Source: Sorex araneus (taxonomy: Eukaryota; Chordata; Mammalia; Eulipotyphla; Soricidae). Taken from it: a stretch of DNA of 64,000 nt. The notes under the pieces are model-generated. The model was not told the DNA's origin and searched no databases. It saw only the letters and a list, made by a program, of their open reading frames with translations. The position numbers and the translations under genes are program-made. How positions within the stretch are numbered: the stretch's first letter is position 1; each line of letters starts with the position of its first letter. Location: contig NC_073304.1 of NCBI RefSeq assembly GCF_027595985.1, forward strand, positions 221,316,500-221,380,499. Reading direction: 5' to 3'. Shown one piece after another: positions 21,430 through 33,235 of the stretch.

Positions 21430-21785
21430 GGGACTGGGCCAGAGAGTTAGTACAGCAGGTAGAGCATTGCCTTGTATGAGGCTGACCCAGGGTGAAACCC
21501 TGCACGCCATATAGTCCCTGAGTGCAGAGCCAGGAGTAAGCCCAGAGCACCACTGGGTGTAACCCAGAAAACAAAAAATAAAAAAAAAAAAAAGAGAGAG
21601 GAAGGTTGGGGCTGAAGCAATAGCACAGCGGGTAGGGTGTTTGCCTTGCACGCAGCGGACCCAGGTTCAAATCCCAGCATCCCATATGGTCCCCCGAGCA
21701 CCACCAGGAGTAATTCCTGAGTGCATGAGCCAGGAGTAACCCCTGTGCATCGTCGGGTGTGACCCAAACCCCCCCCCCAAAAAAA
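21430..21785 (+). repeat. Two SOR SINEs, plus orientation
   Basis: A shortened copy lies at about 21432-21590 and a full-length young copy at 21608-21785. GAGAGAGGAA before and after the second copy suggests a target-site duplication. Confidence 0.9.
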
Positions 21786-21849
21786 AGAGAGAGGAATGAG
21801 GTTGGAGAGTGGTGGGTGTGACAGAGTACCTGAGGGAGGGTTTTTTTTT

Positions 21850-22022
21850 TTCTCTTTTGGCTTTTTGGACCACGCCCAGTAATACTCAGGGCTTACTCCT
21901 GGCTCTGCATTCAGGAATTGCTCCTGGCAGTCCTTAGGGCACCAGATGGGATATCAAGCATAGAACCCAGGTTGGCCTCGTGCAAGGCAAATACCCTACC
22001 TGCTATACTATCGCTTCGGCCC
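21850..22022 (-). repeat. SOR SINE, reverse
   Basis: GGCTTTTTGGACCACGCCCAG to CTATACTATCGCTTCGGCCCC. Confidence 0.9.
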
Positions 22023-22214
22023 CACAGGGAGGGTTTGGAAAGGTGGGTACAACACAGACAGCTGCTCATTTTCTCACTCACTGCCCCAGCCACACAGAAA
22101 TAGAAGTATCTCTTTGCTTGTCTTGGACACCCTCAGGGTTGAGACCCCAAAGTAATTTTTGTCACTCCAGCACCTGCCAGTGACTGGCACAAATGTTTTT
22201 GATATCCTGACGGG

Positions 22215-22610
22215 GAGAGAAGTTGGGTCACATCTGATGGTGTTCAGGACTTACTCCTGGCTCTGTGCTCAGGAATCACTCCCTGATGGTGACAGGGGAC
22301 TGTACTGTGGTGCCAGGGATCAACCAGGTCAGCACTTGCAAGGCACCTGCCCTACTCCGTACTATCTCTCCAGTCCCACAAACGAGTTGTTAAATTTTCA
22401 TTTATCTGTTTGTTATTTTTTTGTGCAGCAGTTTTAATGTTATCTGTCCCTCCTCAGATTTGGGAGGGGTTGTTTGAGCTATTCCTGGTGGTACTCAGGG
22501 GCTGTTCTTGGCTCTGTGCTCAGGAATTACTCCTGGCAGCAATTGAATTGTGGTCAGTCACATGCAAAGCAAGAACCTTAATACCTACAGTCTCTTACTC
22601 AGCCTGCTCT
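22215..22610 (-). repeat. Two SOR-like SINEs, reverse, diverged
   Basis: Copies at about 22220-22378 and 22465-22605. The second is only partly recognisable. Confidence 0.72.
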
Positions 22611-22650
22611 TTGTGATTTAAAAGAAACAACAACAAAAAATTCTTTTGAT

Positions 22651-22837
22651 TTTTTTTTTTTTTTTTTGCTTTTGCTTTTTGGGTCACACCCAGCGATGCA
22701 CAGGGGGTTATTCCTGGCTCTGCACTCAGGAATTACCCCTGGCGGTGCTCAGGGGACCATATGGGATGCTGGGAATCAAACCCGGGTCAGCCTGGGTCGG
22801 CAAGCGCCCTACCCACTGTGCTATTGCTCCAGCCCCA
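22651..22837 (-). repeat. SOR SINE, reverse, full length
   Basis: A T tract, TTTTTGGGTCACACCCAGCGATGC, the body and GCTATTGCTCCAGCCCC. Confidence 0.94.
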
Positions 22838-22929
22838 AAAAAATTATTTTGGGAGAAAAGTAAGAGCCTTACCCACTGGACTGACTTGCCAGTCCCCAAA
22901 AATGTGGTTGGTTGTTTTCTTTCCTTTTC

Positions 22930-23545
<616 letters not shown>

Positions 23546-23554
23546 CTTTTTTTG

Positions 23555-23910
23555 GTTTGTTTTTGGGCCCATCTGTGATACTCAGGGCTTACTCCTGGCT
23601 CTGAGCTCAGGGATCACTCCAAATGGTCTCAGGGGACCACCTGGGATGCTGGGGATTGAACCCACATGGCCCGGGGCAGCTGTGTGAAAAGTGGTGCTTT
23701 CCCTACCTGCTGTACTATTGCATGGTCCTCTAAAAGATTATCATGTTTAATTTCTTTTTAATGTATTTTTATTAATTTGGGGGGATGGGTGTGCCATAGG
23801 GCTTTCTCCTGACTCTGGACTCAGGGGCTCATCCATAGTGCCGGGAACCAAACTTTGGTCAGCTACATGCAAGTCAAGTGCTTCCCCTGCTGAACTACCC
23901 CATGGACCTA
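23555..23910 (-). repeat. Two SOR-like SINEs, reverse, diverged
   Basis: Copies at about 23555-23730 and 23770-23910. Confidence 0.75.
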
Positions 23911-23944
23911 AAAAATTATTTTGATTAAAAATAAACTGGGGGTG

Positions 23945-24510
23945 GGGCTGGAGCCATAGCACAGCGGGTAGGGCGTTTGCCTTGCACGCGGCTGACCCGG
24001 GTTCGATCCCCAGCATCCTATATGGTCCTCTGAGCACCGCCAGGAGTAATTCCTGAGTGCAGAGCCAGGAGTAACCCCTGTGCATCGCCGGGTGTGACCC
24101 AAAAAGCAAAAAAAAATTTAAAAAATAAACTGGGGGCTGGAGCGATAGCACAGCGGATAGAGCATTTGCCTTGCACACAGCTGACCTGGGTTCGATTTCT
24201 AGCATCCCATATGGCCCCCTGAGCACCGTCAGGGGTGGTAATTCCTGAGTGCAGAGCCAGGAGTGACCTCTGTGCATCGCTGGGTGTGACCCAAAATGCA
24301 AAAAAAAAATTAAATAAATAAAAATAATAACAAGTTGGGAGACTGCCGGAGCAACAGTAGAGTAGGGAGGGCGTCTGCCGTGCACAACCTGGGTTCTATC
24401 CCCGGCATCCCATATGGTCCCCTGAGCACCACCAGGAGTAATTCCTGAGTGCAGAGCCAAGACGACCCCTGAGCATTGTTGGGTGGGACCCAGAAAGCCA
24501 ATAAATAAAT
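23945..24510 (+). repeat. Three SOR SINEs, head to tail
   Basis: Young copies at 23945-24117 and 24133-24310, and a slightly shortened copy at about 24342-24500. ATAAACTGGGG repeats before and after the first copy, consistent with a target-site duplication. Confidence 0.93.
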
Positions 24511-24524
24511 AAACAAATAAATTG

Positions 24525-24645
24525 GGAGATGTTTGGATCATACCTGGTTTTGCTCAGGGAACCGTATGTGGTGGCAGGAATTGAACCAAGATTGTCTGCA
24601 TGTGAGGCAAGCATCTTTCCCCTATACTATCTCTCCAACCCCTTT
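24525..24645 (-). repeat. SOR-like SINE fragment, reverse
   Basis: GGATCATACCTGGTTTTGCTCAGGG to CTATACTATCTCTCCAACCCC, with an internal deletion. Confidence 0.75.
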
Positions 24646-24675
24646 AACATAATCAATTAAATTTTCTTTGATTAG

Positions 24676-24853
24676 GGGCTGAGCGATAGCACAGCAGGTA
24701 GGGTGTTTGCCTTGCACGTGACTGACCCGGGTTCAATCCCCGGCATCCCATATGGTCTCCCCAGCACTGCCAGGAGTGATTCCTGAGTGCATGAGCCAGG
24801 ACTAACCCTTGAGCATCGCTGGGTGTGACCCAAAAAGCAAAAACAAAAACAAT
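24676..24853 (+). repeat. SOR SINE, full length
   Basis: GGGGCTGAGCGATAGCACAGCAGG through the body to CCCAAAAAGCAAAAAC. Confidence 0.94.
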
Positions 24854-24864
24854 TTCTTTGTTTA

Positions 24865-25262
24865 GTTTTGGGTGACAATTGGAAGTGCTCAAGGGTACTC
24901 TCAGCTCAGTGCTCAGGGGTCACTCGTGGTGTGTGCGCGAGGGACCACATGCTGCAGGGGAAAGAACCCAGGCCTCCCGCGTGTAAAGCATGAGCTCAGC
25001 ACACTATCATCTCCCTGACCCACTTCCCTGCATTTTATTTCATTTTGAGGCTTGGAGGTATTTTTTCTGTTTTTTCTTTTTTTTTTAATTTGCTTTTGGA
25101 TTTTTGTTGTTGCTATATTGTCTATAATTTTGGTTGCACCCGGTGGAGCTCAGAGATCACTCCTAGCAGGGCTCGGGGTCCGTATGGGGTGCCAGAGATG
25201 GAACCTGAGTCAGCAGCATGCAAGGCAAGGGCCTTCCCCACTGTGCTATCTCTCTGGCCCCC
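24865..25262 (-). repeat. Two SOR-like SINEs, reverse, diverged
   Basis: Copies at about 24865-25020 and 25130-25262. Confidence 0.75.
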
Positions 25263-25489
25263 AGCCTCTTTCCTCTTCACCCGGTGGTCCTCACTGTTAG
25301 AGACGCCGCCTCCTACCCACTCCTGACTGCACACTCTGCTTCTCGCCCCAAGACTCAGCCCCAGATTCAGGCACAGGGCATTGTGAGCATGCAGCAGGGA
25401 GGAGAAGCCTGTGGACTCTTCACAGGGCTTGTTTCCTAAGCAGAAGGGGCACCCAATTAGCTTTTGCCTTTCTTTTTCTTTATTTTTTT

Positions 25490-25808
25490 ATTTTTAAATA
25501 TTTTTGAGTCACACCTGGCGATGAACAGGGATTATTCCTGGCTCTGCACTCAGGAATTACCCCTGGCCATGCTCAGGGGAACCATATGGGATGCTGGGAA
25601 TTGAACCCGGGTCAGCCGCGTGCAAGGCAAACGCCCTACCCGATGTGCTCTCACTCCAGCCCCTTTCTTTCATTGTTTTTTCCTTTTTAGGTCACACCCA
25701 GTGGTTACTCCTGGCGGTGCTTGGGGGATCATATAAGATGCTGGGGATTGAACCCAGGTCGGCCGAGTGCAAGGCAAACATCCTACCTGCCATACTATCA
25801 CTCCGCCT
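25490..25808 (-). repeat. Two SOR SINEs, reverse
   Basis: A near-consensus copy at about 25492-25662 and a shortened copy at about 25680-25805. Confidence 0.9.
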
Positions 25809-25939
25809 TTGCCTTTCTGTGTCTGGAATGTCTCAACATGATGTATTTTTCCAGAGAAACCTTGTTCAAAAAACATCTCCACCCTGATCGCTACCTCTTG
25901 CATTGTTTCCTTGTCATGATTCAGCTCAAACATCCCTGA

Positions 25940-26115
25940 CAGGGGCCAGAACTAGAATACAGAGATAGGACATTCACCTTGCATGAGGCTGACACCGTTC
26001 CATCCCTGGCATCCCCTATAGCATCCGGAGCACCACCAGGAGTGAGCCCTGAGCACAGAGCTAGGAGTAAACCCTGAGCATTGCTGGGTGTGGCCCCCAA
26101 AGTAAGCAAGCAAAC
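25940..26115 (+). repeat. SOR-like SINE, diverged
   Basis: GGGGCCAGAACTAGAATACAGAG to CATTGCTGGGTGTGGCCCCC. Confidence 0.82.
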
Positions 26116-26324
26116 AAATCCAAGGAAACCCAAAAACAAACCTCCCTTACTGCCCATGAAAAGGACTGTGTTTCTGCAGATGTACAGAAATGTACAGAAA
26201 TGATCGTCACTCCTGGAGGGCCCGAAGACCCCTGGAGATGATGCAATCAGGGAGCCAGGGAGCCTGTGAGGAATGCCAGGGCTTCAAGCAACAACGGCAA
26301 TGAAGACCTCTCTTTTGTTTGCTT

Positions 26325-26660
26325 GTTTGTTAGGGGAGGGTGGCTTGGGGCCTACTCCCAGCTGTGTTCTGAGATCATTTCTGTGGTGCTCAAGGGATCC
26401 TCTGGGGTACTGAGGATTGAACCCCGATCAGTCATGTGCAAGGCTACCAGCTGTGTTATTTCTCCAGCCCCTGTGAGGAATTTTTGTTTGTTTTTTTTTT
26501 GGGTCATACCCAGCGATGCTCAGGGGTTACTCCTGGCTCATGCACTCAGGAATTACTCCTGGCAGTGCTCGGGGGACCATATGGGATGATGGGAATTGAA
26601 CCTAGGTCAATCACGTGCAAGGAAAACACCCTACCCGCTGTGCTGTCGCTCCAGCCCCTA
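26325..26660 (-). repeat. Two SOR SINEs, reverse
   Basis: An old partial copy at about 26330-26472 and a near-consensus copy at 26487-26658. CCTGTGAGGAATTTT and CCTATGAGGGATTTT flank the second as a probable target-site duplication. Confidence 0.88.
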
Positions 26661-26689
26661 TGAGGGATTTTCTTAAACCCAAAGGTGCA

Positions 26690-26925
26690 GGGGCCAGAGC
26701 CGTAGTACAGTGGGGTAGGGCTCTTGTACTCAGCTGACCTGGGTCCAATTCCAGGCACCACATATGGTCCCCCCTAACCCCACCCTCAAGTCCATCAGGA
26801 GGGATCCCTGAGCACTGAGCCAGGAGTAAGCCTTGCCAAAAGAAAGGAAAAGAAGAAAGGAAAGGAGGAAGGAAGGGAGGGATGGAAGGAGGAATGGAGG
26901 GAGGGGTGGAGGGAGGGAATACACA
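26690..26925 (+). repeat. SOR-like SINE followed by a purine (GGAA)n tract
   Basis: A diverged SINE at about 26690-26835 runs into a GGAA/GGGA-rich tract to about 26920. Confidence 0.82.
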
Positions 26926-27104
26926 CAGAAGCTGTCTGCTAAAGGGACACATTTCTTGCTGGCATCTCCTCGCCAACCAACAGAGGAGGGCAGCGTGTAC
27001 CCAGGCAGGCAGCAGAAGGTGCCCACTTGCTCTGTTCTGCACCTGGGGCAGGGCAGACCCTAATAAGGCAGGACGGGAACCCTGATAGTAGCTTATTATT
27101 GTTG

Positions 27105-27245
27105 TTGTTTTGGGCCACTCCTGGCTGTGCTCAGGGATCACTCCTGGCAGTGCTGCGGCCATATGTGGTGCCAGGGATCAAACCAGGGTCGGCAGTGTGC
27201 AAAGGCAACTTCCAGAACCCCTGCACCCTCTCTCTGGCTCCTGAA
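27105..27245 (-). repeat. SOR-like SINE fragment, reverse
   Basis: TTTTGGGCCACTCCTGGCTGTGCTCAGGG and TGCCAGGGATCAAACCAGGG. Confidence 0.75.
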
Positions 27246-27382
27246 ACCCTGAAAGATCAAGGCCAGGGTCAGTGCTCGCTACCGCTTCACCGGAGAAGCC
27301 CAGCTGGCTCTGGGGAGCCCTTTCTTCTGGGCCCCCAAATGCCCTCTCCTTCCCTTCTGCTCAGGAAGGTGAGAAGAAATGG

Positions 27383-27457
27383 GATGTGTGTGAGTGCGTG
27401 TCTGTGTGTGTATGTGTGTGTGCGTGTGCATGTGCGTGCCTGTCTGTGTGTGTGTTG
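27383..27457. repeat. Imperfect (TG)n tract
   Basis: About 75 bp of interrupted TG repeat. Confidence 0.93.
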
Positions 27458-27483
27458 GGGTTAATCAAGAAGGGACTAGAAGG

Positions 27484-27661
27484 GCTGGAGCGATAGCACA
27501 GCGGGTAGGGCGTTTGCCTTGCACGTGGCTGACCCAGGTTCGATTCCCAGCATCCCATATGGTCCCCCGAGCACGGCCAGGAGTAATTCCTGAGTGCAGA
27601 GCCAGAAGTGACCCCTGAGCATCGCTGGGTGTGACCCAAAAAAGCAGAGAAAAAAAAAAAA
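27484..27661 (+). repeat. SOR SINE, full length, with TSD
   Basis: A near-consensus copy; AGAAGGGACTAGAA precedes the head and follows the tail. Confidence 0.95.
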
Positions 27662-28049
27662 AGAAGGGACTAGAAAGGAAAGGAAGAATAACATTTGATT
27701 TTCTTTTTGCCACACCTGGCAGTGTTGGGGGTCACTCCTTGCACTGTTTTGGGGGAGCCACGTGGGCCAGGGCTAGAACCCAGGGTCACACATGTGCACT
27801 ATATGTGCTCTCACACTGGAGAAAGAGCTCCAAAGGGCGGCTGGCTGAGGGCCGCAGGTTCACTCTCTAGCAAGGCACAACCTTCTGGTACCCCCATGTG
27901 TATGTATCCCTGGTGATCCCTAGCATTGCTGGGGAAGCCAAAAAACAAAGTAGAAAAGTAAGACGTGTTCCACCACCCTGCCATACCCCCAAATTTCAAC
28001 TCTTCTTTGTTGTTTGTCTTATCTCTTGGGGTATATTTGTTGCTGGGGT

Positions 28050-28158
28050 GTTTTTTGTTTACGGCTGTGCTCAGGGGTCACTCCTGGCAGGGCTCAGGGG
28101 ACTCTGCATGCCAGGCCAGTGCCCTACCTGCTGGAACCATCTCTCCAGGCCCTGTTTG
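28050..28158 (-). repeat. SOR-like SINE fragment, reverse
   Basis: GGCTGTGCTCAGGGGTCACTCCTGGCAGGG to ACCATCTCTCCAGGCCC. Confidence 0.7.
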
Positions 28159-28159
28159 T

Positions 28160-28780
28160 TTTCTGGGCCATTCCCTCACACATACCAGACAGCAGCCCTT
28201 GGAGCGGCTCCCGCGGGGAGCTCAGAGTTACAGTCAAAGGTGCTCAGGTGACAGGGCTGGGCCGGCCATTGGACCCGCAGCTCCTATGTGCAAAGGTGGA
28301 TGAGAGCCCCCCCAATGTCTGACTCACTCCGGCGTCGCTCACAGATGAATGTTGGCCTGAGAAGAAGCTGGGGAGACCTCAGTCCAGAGCCATCCTAAGC
28401 AAATGGATGGGGGTCCTCACTGCTCACACCCTGGGCAGATCTGAGCATGACAGCTGCAGCGAGGATTCCGGTCTGGCCGCCTGACCCCCAATAACCTGGG
28501 GTCCATCCAACAATATGGCTTCCTGCAGATTGGGGGGATTTCCTCCTTCCACTTCCACCTGAGCTCTGCCCATTGCCTGCACCTGCTGCACGGATTCCCC
28601 GTCCTGCCCTGCATGCTGGCATGAGGCCATCCTAGAACCCTCCCGGAGATAGGGCAGGGGGTAGGCACCCCACAGACGGACACCTGTCCCAGCCAGCTGC
28701 CCATGAGCATCCTGGGCCATCCTAAAAACCTGGGTGCCTAGTCTATACCTCAGAAGAATTGTCCCGTGGTTCATTGATTT
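28160..28780. other. Repeat-poor non-coding block
   Basis: About 600 bp of unique sequence. Minus-strand frames cover part of it but match no family I recognise, and no splice pattern supports an exon. Confidence 0.4.
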
Positions 28781-28991
28781 GCTCAAGTGGGCACCAGTAA
28801 CATCTCCATTGTGAGACTTGTTGTTACTGTTTTTGGCATATCGAATACGCCACGGGTAGCTTGCCAGGCTCTGCTGTGTGGGCGGGATATCTTGGTAGCT
28901 TGCCAGGCTCTCCGAGAGGGACGGAGGAATTGAACCCAGGTTGGCCATATGCAAGGCAAACACCCTCCCACTGTGCTATTGCTCCAGTCCA
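28781..28991 (-). repeat. Second SINE type (SOR-like head, different body), reverse
   Basis: Read on the minus strand, a SOR-like head and B box are followed by a body with CTCGGAGAGCCTGGCAAGCTACC-like sequence, ATATGCCAAAAACAGTAAC-like sequence and a remnant of GTCTCTCAATGAGAGAC. It lacks the usual SOR body. The same body occurs in plus orientation at 36487-36741. Confidence 0.85.
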
Positions 28992-29039
28992 CCTCAGAAG
29001 AATTGAATTGGAATTTCTGGGAGTAGCACCTAGACATAA

Positions 29040-29245
29040 ATATTTTATTTATTTATTTATTTATTTATTTTTTAGTTTTGGAGGGTCACCCCTGGTGATG
29101 CTCAGAACTTACTCCTGGCTCTGTGCTCAGGGGTCACTCCTGCTAGGACTCGGGGGGGGGGGTGCTAGGTATTGAACCAGAGTTGGTTGTGTGCAAGGCA
29201 AGCCCCGCCCCCCACTACCAGCTGTTCTATCTCTCCAGCCCTGCA
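29040..29245 (-). repeat. (TTTA)n tract and SOR-like SINE, reverse
   Basis: A TTTA repeat at 29043-29070 is the expanded tail of a reverse SINE running to GTTCTATCTCTCCAGCCC at about 29240. Confidence 0.88.
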
Positions 29246-29277
29246 TTTATTCATTACATTTGCTTTCTTTGGGGGGT

Positions 29278-29445
29278 GAACAGAGAGATAGTCCAGTGAG
29301 TAGGGAGCTTGCTTTGCATGTAGCCGACCTGGGTTTGATCCCCAGCATCACATATGGCCCTCTGAAGCCAGCAACGAGGCTATGAGTGATCCCTGAGCAC
29401 AGAACCAGGAGTAAGTCCTAGGCCACAGAGATGGCCCCCAACAAA
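29278..29445 (+). repeat. SOR-like SINE
   Basis: GAGAGATAGTCCAGTGAGTAGGG to a degraded 3' body. Confidence 0.82.
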
Positions 29446-29477
29446 ACAAATGAATAAATGTTAGTAAAATGTAAAAA

Positions 29478-29580
29478 TCTGACTGGGAGTGTAGTTCATC
29501 AGTGGAGGACTTGCTATGACTGTGTGAAGCCCTAGGTTCAATTCCTGGCACTGAAAAATAAAAATAATAAAAAAAAATAA
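29478..29580 (+). repeat. ID-like tRNA-headed SINE
   Basis: CTGGGAGTGTAGTTCATCAGTGG and GGTTCAATTCCTGGCACTG followed directly by an A-rich tail. It has a tRNA-like head with no SOR body, so it may belong to a separate short family. Confidence 0.6.
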
Positions 29581-29624
29581 CTAGGAATATCCAGGAATCT
29601 TTACTAAAAGAAGGGTAAGAAATG

Positions 29625-29822
29625 AGACTGGATGGACCGGAGAGATAACATAGTGGGCAGGGTGTTTGCCTTGCACGTGACTGGCCGACCCAGGATCAAT
29701 CTCCAGCATCCCATATGGTCCCTGAGCACCACCAGGAATAATTCCTGAGTGCAGAGCAAGAAGTAACCCCTGAGCATCTCTGGGTGTGACCCAAAAAAGC
29801 AAAAAGAAAAAAGAAAGAAATT
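29625..29822 (+). repeat. SOR SINE
   Basis: GATGGACCGGAGAGATAACATAGTGGGC to CCCAAAAAAGCAAAAAG. Confidence 0.9.
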
Positions 29823-29929
29823 AGTCTGGAACTATCAAACCAAAAAACATTATGCAACAGTAATCATTTTTATGTATTTTGGGTTTTTGTGTGTGTGTTT
29901 TTTGGGGTTTGGGGGGTTGTATTTTGTGT

Positions 29930-30250
29930 TTGGCCATATCTGGCTCCTCTGGCTCTGCTCAGGGATCACTCCTGGCAGTGCCTGAAATCAAACCAGGACT
30001 GGCTGTGCGCAAGGCAAGCGCCTTAACCCTCAAACTATCTATCCAGCCCTTTGTTACCATGCTTTAGTCTTTGTTTTGTTTGGGGCCTTGAGGCCACACC
30101 CAGCGATGCTGTGCAAGTCTGACTCCTTGCTCTGTACTCAGGGATCACTCCTGGAGGGTTTGGGGGGCCCTATGAGGTGATGGGGATCAAACCCAGGTCA
30201 GCTGCGTGCAGGGTAAGTGCCCTGCCTGCTGCACAATTGCTCCCTGTAAT
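29930..30250 (-). repeat. Two SOR-like SINEs, reverse
   Basis: Copies at about 29930-30050 and 30085-30245. Confidence 0.8.
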
Positions 30251-30272
30251 CATTTTTTAAAATGTGATGGGC

Positions 30273-30640
30273 TCGAGGCTGGAGTGATAGCACAGCAGGG
30301 CACTCGGCCTTGCCTTGCACTCGGCCGACCTGGGTTCGATTCCCAGCATTTCGTATGGTCCCCTGAGCACCGCCAGGAGTGATTCCTGAGTGTAGAGCCA
30401 GGAGGAACCCCTGTGCATGGCCAGGTGTGATCCAAAAAGAAAAAAAAAATGCTTATGTGAGAGCCAGAGAGGTAGTTGAGGGAGTAAGGTACTTGCTTTG
30501 AATTTCACTGACACTGGTGTGAGCCTCAGCATTCCAGGGGCCCCCAGGCCCCGTGCAGAGCAGTCCCCAAGCACAGAGCTAGGAGGAGCCCCCAGGTAGG
30601 CCAGGTGCGGGCCCGGACTCCTCTCCCAAACACACAAAAG
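30273..30640 (+). repeat. Two SOR SINEs, plus
   Basis: A good copy at about 30273-30448 and a diverged copy at about 30460-30640. Confidence 0.85.
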
Positions 30641-30894
30641 ATTGCGCAGTGAATTCTGGTCAAAGTTCGAGTCACGGTGCTGAGTTTTTCAATGGGATTA
30701 GGACCACGCTTGGGTAACTATTTGGTGGAGGTGGGGGATGGCTAGCTAGAGCCGAGGGGGAAAGGTGCAGAAAGAGGGTCACTGCCCAGAGGCCACAGAA
30801 ACAGGGTGGTCCTGGGAGTGGGGCGAGTCCCGGGAAGGGTGACGTCTGTCCCTCCAGATTCGGTTGCAGAGAACAAGACACATGGACCAGGCGC

Positions 30895-31090
30895 CACAGC
30901 CAATAGCATCAATGGTGGGGGGGCATTTGGTTTGCACACACCTCTCACCTGGGTTCGATCCCTGGCATCTCCTGTGGTCCCCTGAGCACTACCAGAAGTG
31001 ATCTCTGAGTGCAGAGCCAGGAGTAGCCCCTGAGCATCGCTGGGAATGACCCAAAAAGCCTAAACAAACAAACAAACAAAAATAAAAACC
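30895..31090 (+). repeat. SOR SINE, head partly lost
   Basis: GGTTCGATCCCTGGCATC through the body to CCCAAAAAGCC with an (AAAC)n tail. The first 20 or so bases are degraded. Confidence 0.85.
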
Positions 31091-31842
31091 GCACAGACCA
31101 GGGCTCACGCAGAGACCCTCCTCTTCATTGTCACAGCAGGGCACGAGAAGCCCGGGACTGGGAAACTGGAAGGACAGTGGGCCAGGCTCTGGGTGCTCCT
31201 GGGTGAGAGGCTGATGGTCACTGACAGATCCAGGGATCCAGGGGAGCCCACGGTATGTGGCTGCAGGGGCGTAAGAGGCTGATGGGCTGTGCCACCCCAC
31301 CTGTACTCCTTGTGTCACCCACTCCCTGTGCACCCCCTGCTGGGCAGGCAGGGCTGAAGGGTGAAGGAGTCTGGAGCCTTTTCCTTCCTTCTAGGAGCAG
31401 GGGCTGGGCCTGCTGGAGGGAGCTGGGTGCCTTATCTTAGTCTCCCCTGAGCTGCTTCTCACGGGAACTGGGGGACTCTGGGCAGGGGTGAGAGTGGGGG
31501 GTGGCCTTGAGGGCTGACCTGGGTATCCCCTCTTGGGTGGGATCCAGGGCAGGTGGTCTCTGGAATGTCCAAGTCACAGGCAACTGGGAAGAGAGGCCAG
31601 CTGGCAACAGCTGCTCAGCCTGTCCCCTGCCAGCCCGGCCTGTTCTCAGCTCCCCCTTCCCTGGGCTCACAAAGGCCCTGCGGTGTGGGGGCGGGGTGGG
31701 CAGGGAAAGGCAACAAGAAAAGGGGGGAAGGGGCCAGGACCTGCCTCCTCCCTGCCCTAGGGTGCCCACCAGGCCTCCCAAAAGGCTTCACTCTAGGGGA
31801 GAGGGCAGAGAGGAAATTCTCTTCATCCAAAAGATCCCAGGG
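31090..31842. other. Repeat-poor non-coding block
   Basis: About 750 bp of unique, moderately GC-rich sequence with a GATA-type CTTATCT near 31432. No exon recognised. It is a candidate regulatory segment between HEXIM2 and FMNL1, unproven. Confidence 0.4.
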
Positions 31843-32035
31843 GGCTGGAGTGATAGCACAGTGGGGAGGGCGTTTGCCTTGCACGCGGCGGCCCCGGGTT
31901 CAATTCCCAGCATCCCATAGGGTCCCCCGAGCCCGAGCACTGCCAGGAGTCAGTCATTCCTGAGTGCATGAGCCAGGAGTAACCCCTGTGCATCACTGGG
32001 TGTGACCCAAAAAGCAAAAAAAAAAAAAAAAAGCT
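31843..32035 (+). repeat. SOR SINE, full length, with TSD
   Basis: A near-consensus body with two small duplications (CCCGAGCCCGAGC; GTCAGTCATTC). It is flanked by CCAAAAGATCCCAGGG on both sides. Confidence 0.95.
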
Positions 32036-32059
32036 ATGACCCAAAAGATCCCAGGGGTT

Positions 32060-32215
32060 CGTGTCCGAGCTAAGAAACATCGGGGAGGGCATTTTTCTGC
32101 ACACTGCCAAGCCAGGTTCGATTCCTGGAACCCTATATGGCCCCACCTGGAGTGACCCTTGAGCACAGAGCTTAAGAGTAACCCCTGAGCACTGTTGTGT
32201 GTGGCCCCCAAACAG
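32060..32215 (+). repeat. SOR-like SINE, diverged
   Basis: CACTGCCAAGCCAGGTTCGATTCC and GTAACCCCTGAGCACTGTTGTGTGTGGCCCCC. Confidence 0.8.
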
Positions 32216-32217
32216 CA

Positions 32218-32219
32218 AC

Positions 32220-32287
<68 letters not shown>

Positions 32288-32315
32288 AAAAAAGAAAGAA
32301 AGAAAGAAAGAAAGA
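32218..32315. repeat. (AAAG)n microsatellite
   Basis: About 95 bp of AAAG repeat expanded from the tail of the preceding SINE. Confidence 0.97.
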
Positions 32316-32527
32316 TCTAGGGGCAAGAGGACAGCCTCCTAGGGACCCCCTTAGGATGGAGCCCTTTGCCCCTTTCTGCCCAGCACACCACCCACCGCAG
32401 TCCAATGTCCAGAGCCCACGCAGGCTCCAGAAGTCCTGCCCTTCCTTTATCTCTTCGCAGGGGGAAGCGGCCAGGGCCAGGGGCCACTCTGATCACAGAG
32501 GCTGGGGCTGGGCAGCGGAGCTGGGCC

Positions 32528-32575
32528 GCCCGGGGCAAGTTTCTCAATGTCTCCTGCAGTTTCCTCATCTCCTGA
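32528..32575 (+). repeat. MIR core fragment
   Basis: GGCAAGTTTCTCAATGTCTCCTGCAGTTTCCTCATCTCC resembles the MIR core. Confidence 0.6.
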
Positions 32576-32689
32576 GCCTGCCCCCAGGCCCCACAGAGCT
32601 CCTTATGCTGCCCCCCAGGCCTGGCAGGGGCAGCCCACAGGCCAAGGGACCCTCTTTCTCGGCCCAGGCTGCTCGAAGCCCCTGGAGGG

Positions 32690-33235
32690 AGCGACAGTAC
32701 AGGGGGTAAGGGACACACAGCCCAGTTGGAATTCCTGGCACCTCCTGTGCCCACCCCCGCAGCACAATCAGGAGTGACCCCTGAGCACAGAGCCAAGGCA
32801 GGCTGGGGCGACAGGACCGCAGGGAGGGTGTTTGCCTTTCACGCAGCCCACCAGACCAGGGTTCGAGCCCCATCGATCCTATATGGTCCCTCGAGCACCA
32901 TCAGAAGCGACTTCTTGTGGGGCTGGAGCGATAGCACAGCGGGGAGGACGTTTGCCTTGCACGAGGCCGAGCAAGGTTCAATTCCCAGCATCCCATAGGG
33001 TCCCCTGAGCACCACCAGGAGTGATTCCTGAGTGCAGAGCCAGGAGTAACCCCTGTGCATCGCCGGGTGTGACCCAAAAAGCAAAAAAAAAAGTGACTTC
33101 TGAGTGCAGAGGCAAGAGTCACCCCAGAGCATCGCTGGAGGTGTTGACCCCCCCGCTCTGCCCCACCACCAAAAAAGAATGAGCATAGAGCCAGGCACAA
33201 GTCCTAAGCACCTTTGGGTGTGGTACAGCCCCCCA
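32690..33235 (+). repeat. SOR-like SINE cluster with a nested insertion
   Basis: A diverged copy (about 32690-32800) is followed by a host copy (about 32806-32917 and 33092-33170) split by a young full-length SOR at 32918-33091, then another fragment to about 33235. GCGACTTCTT and GTGACTTCTG at the two junctions look like a slightly changed target-site duplication. Confidence 0.85.
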
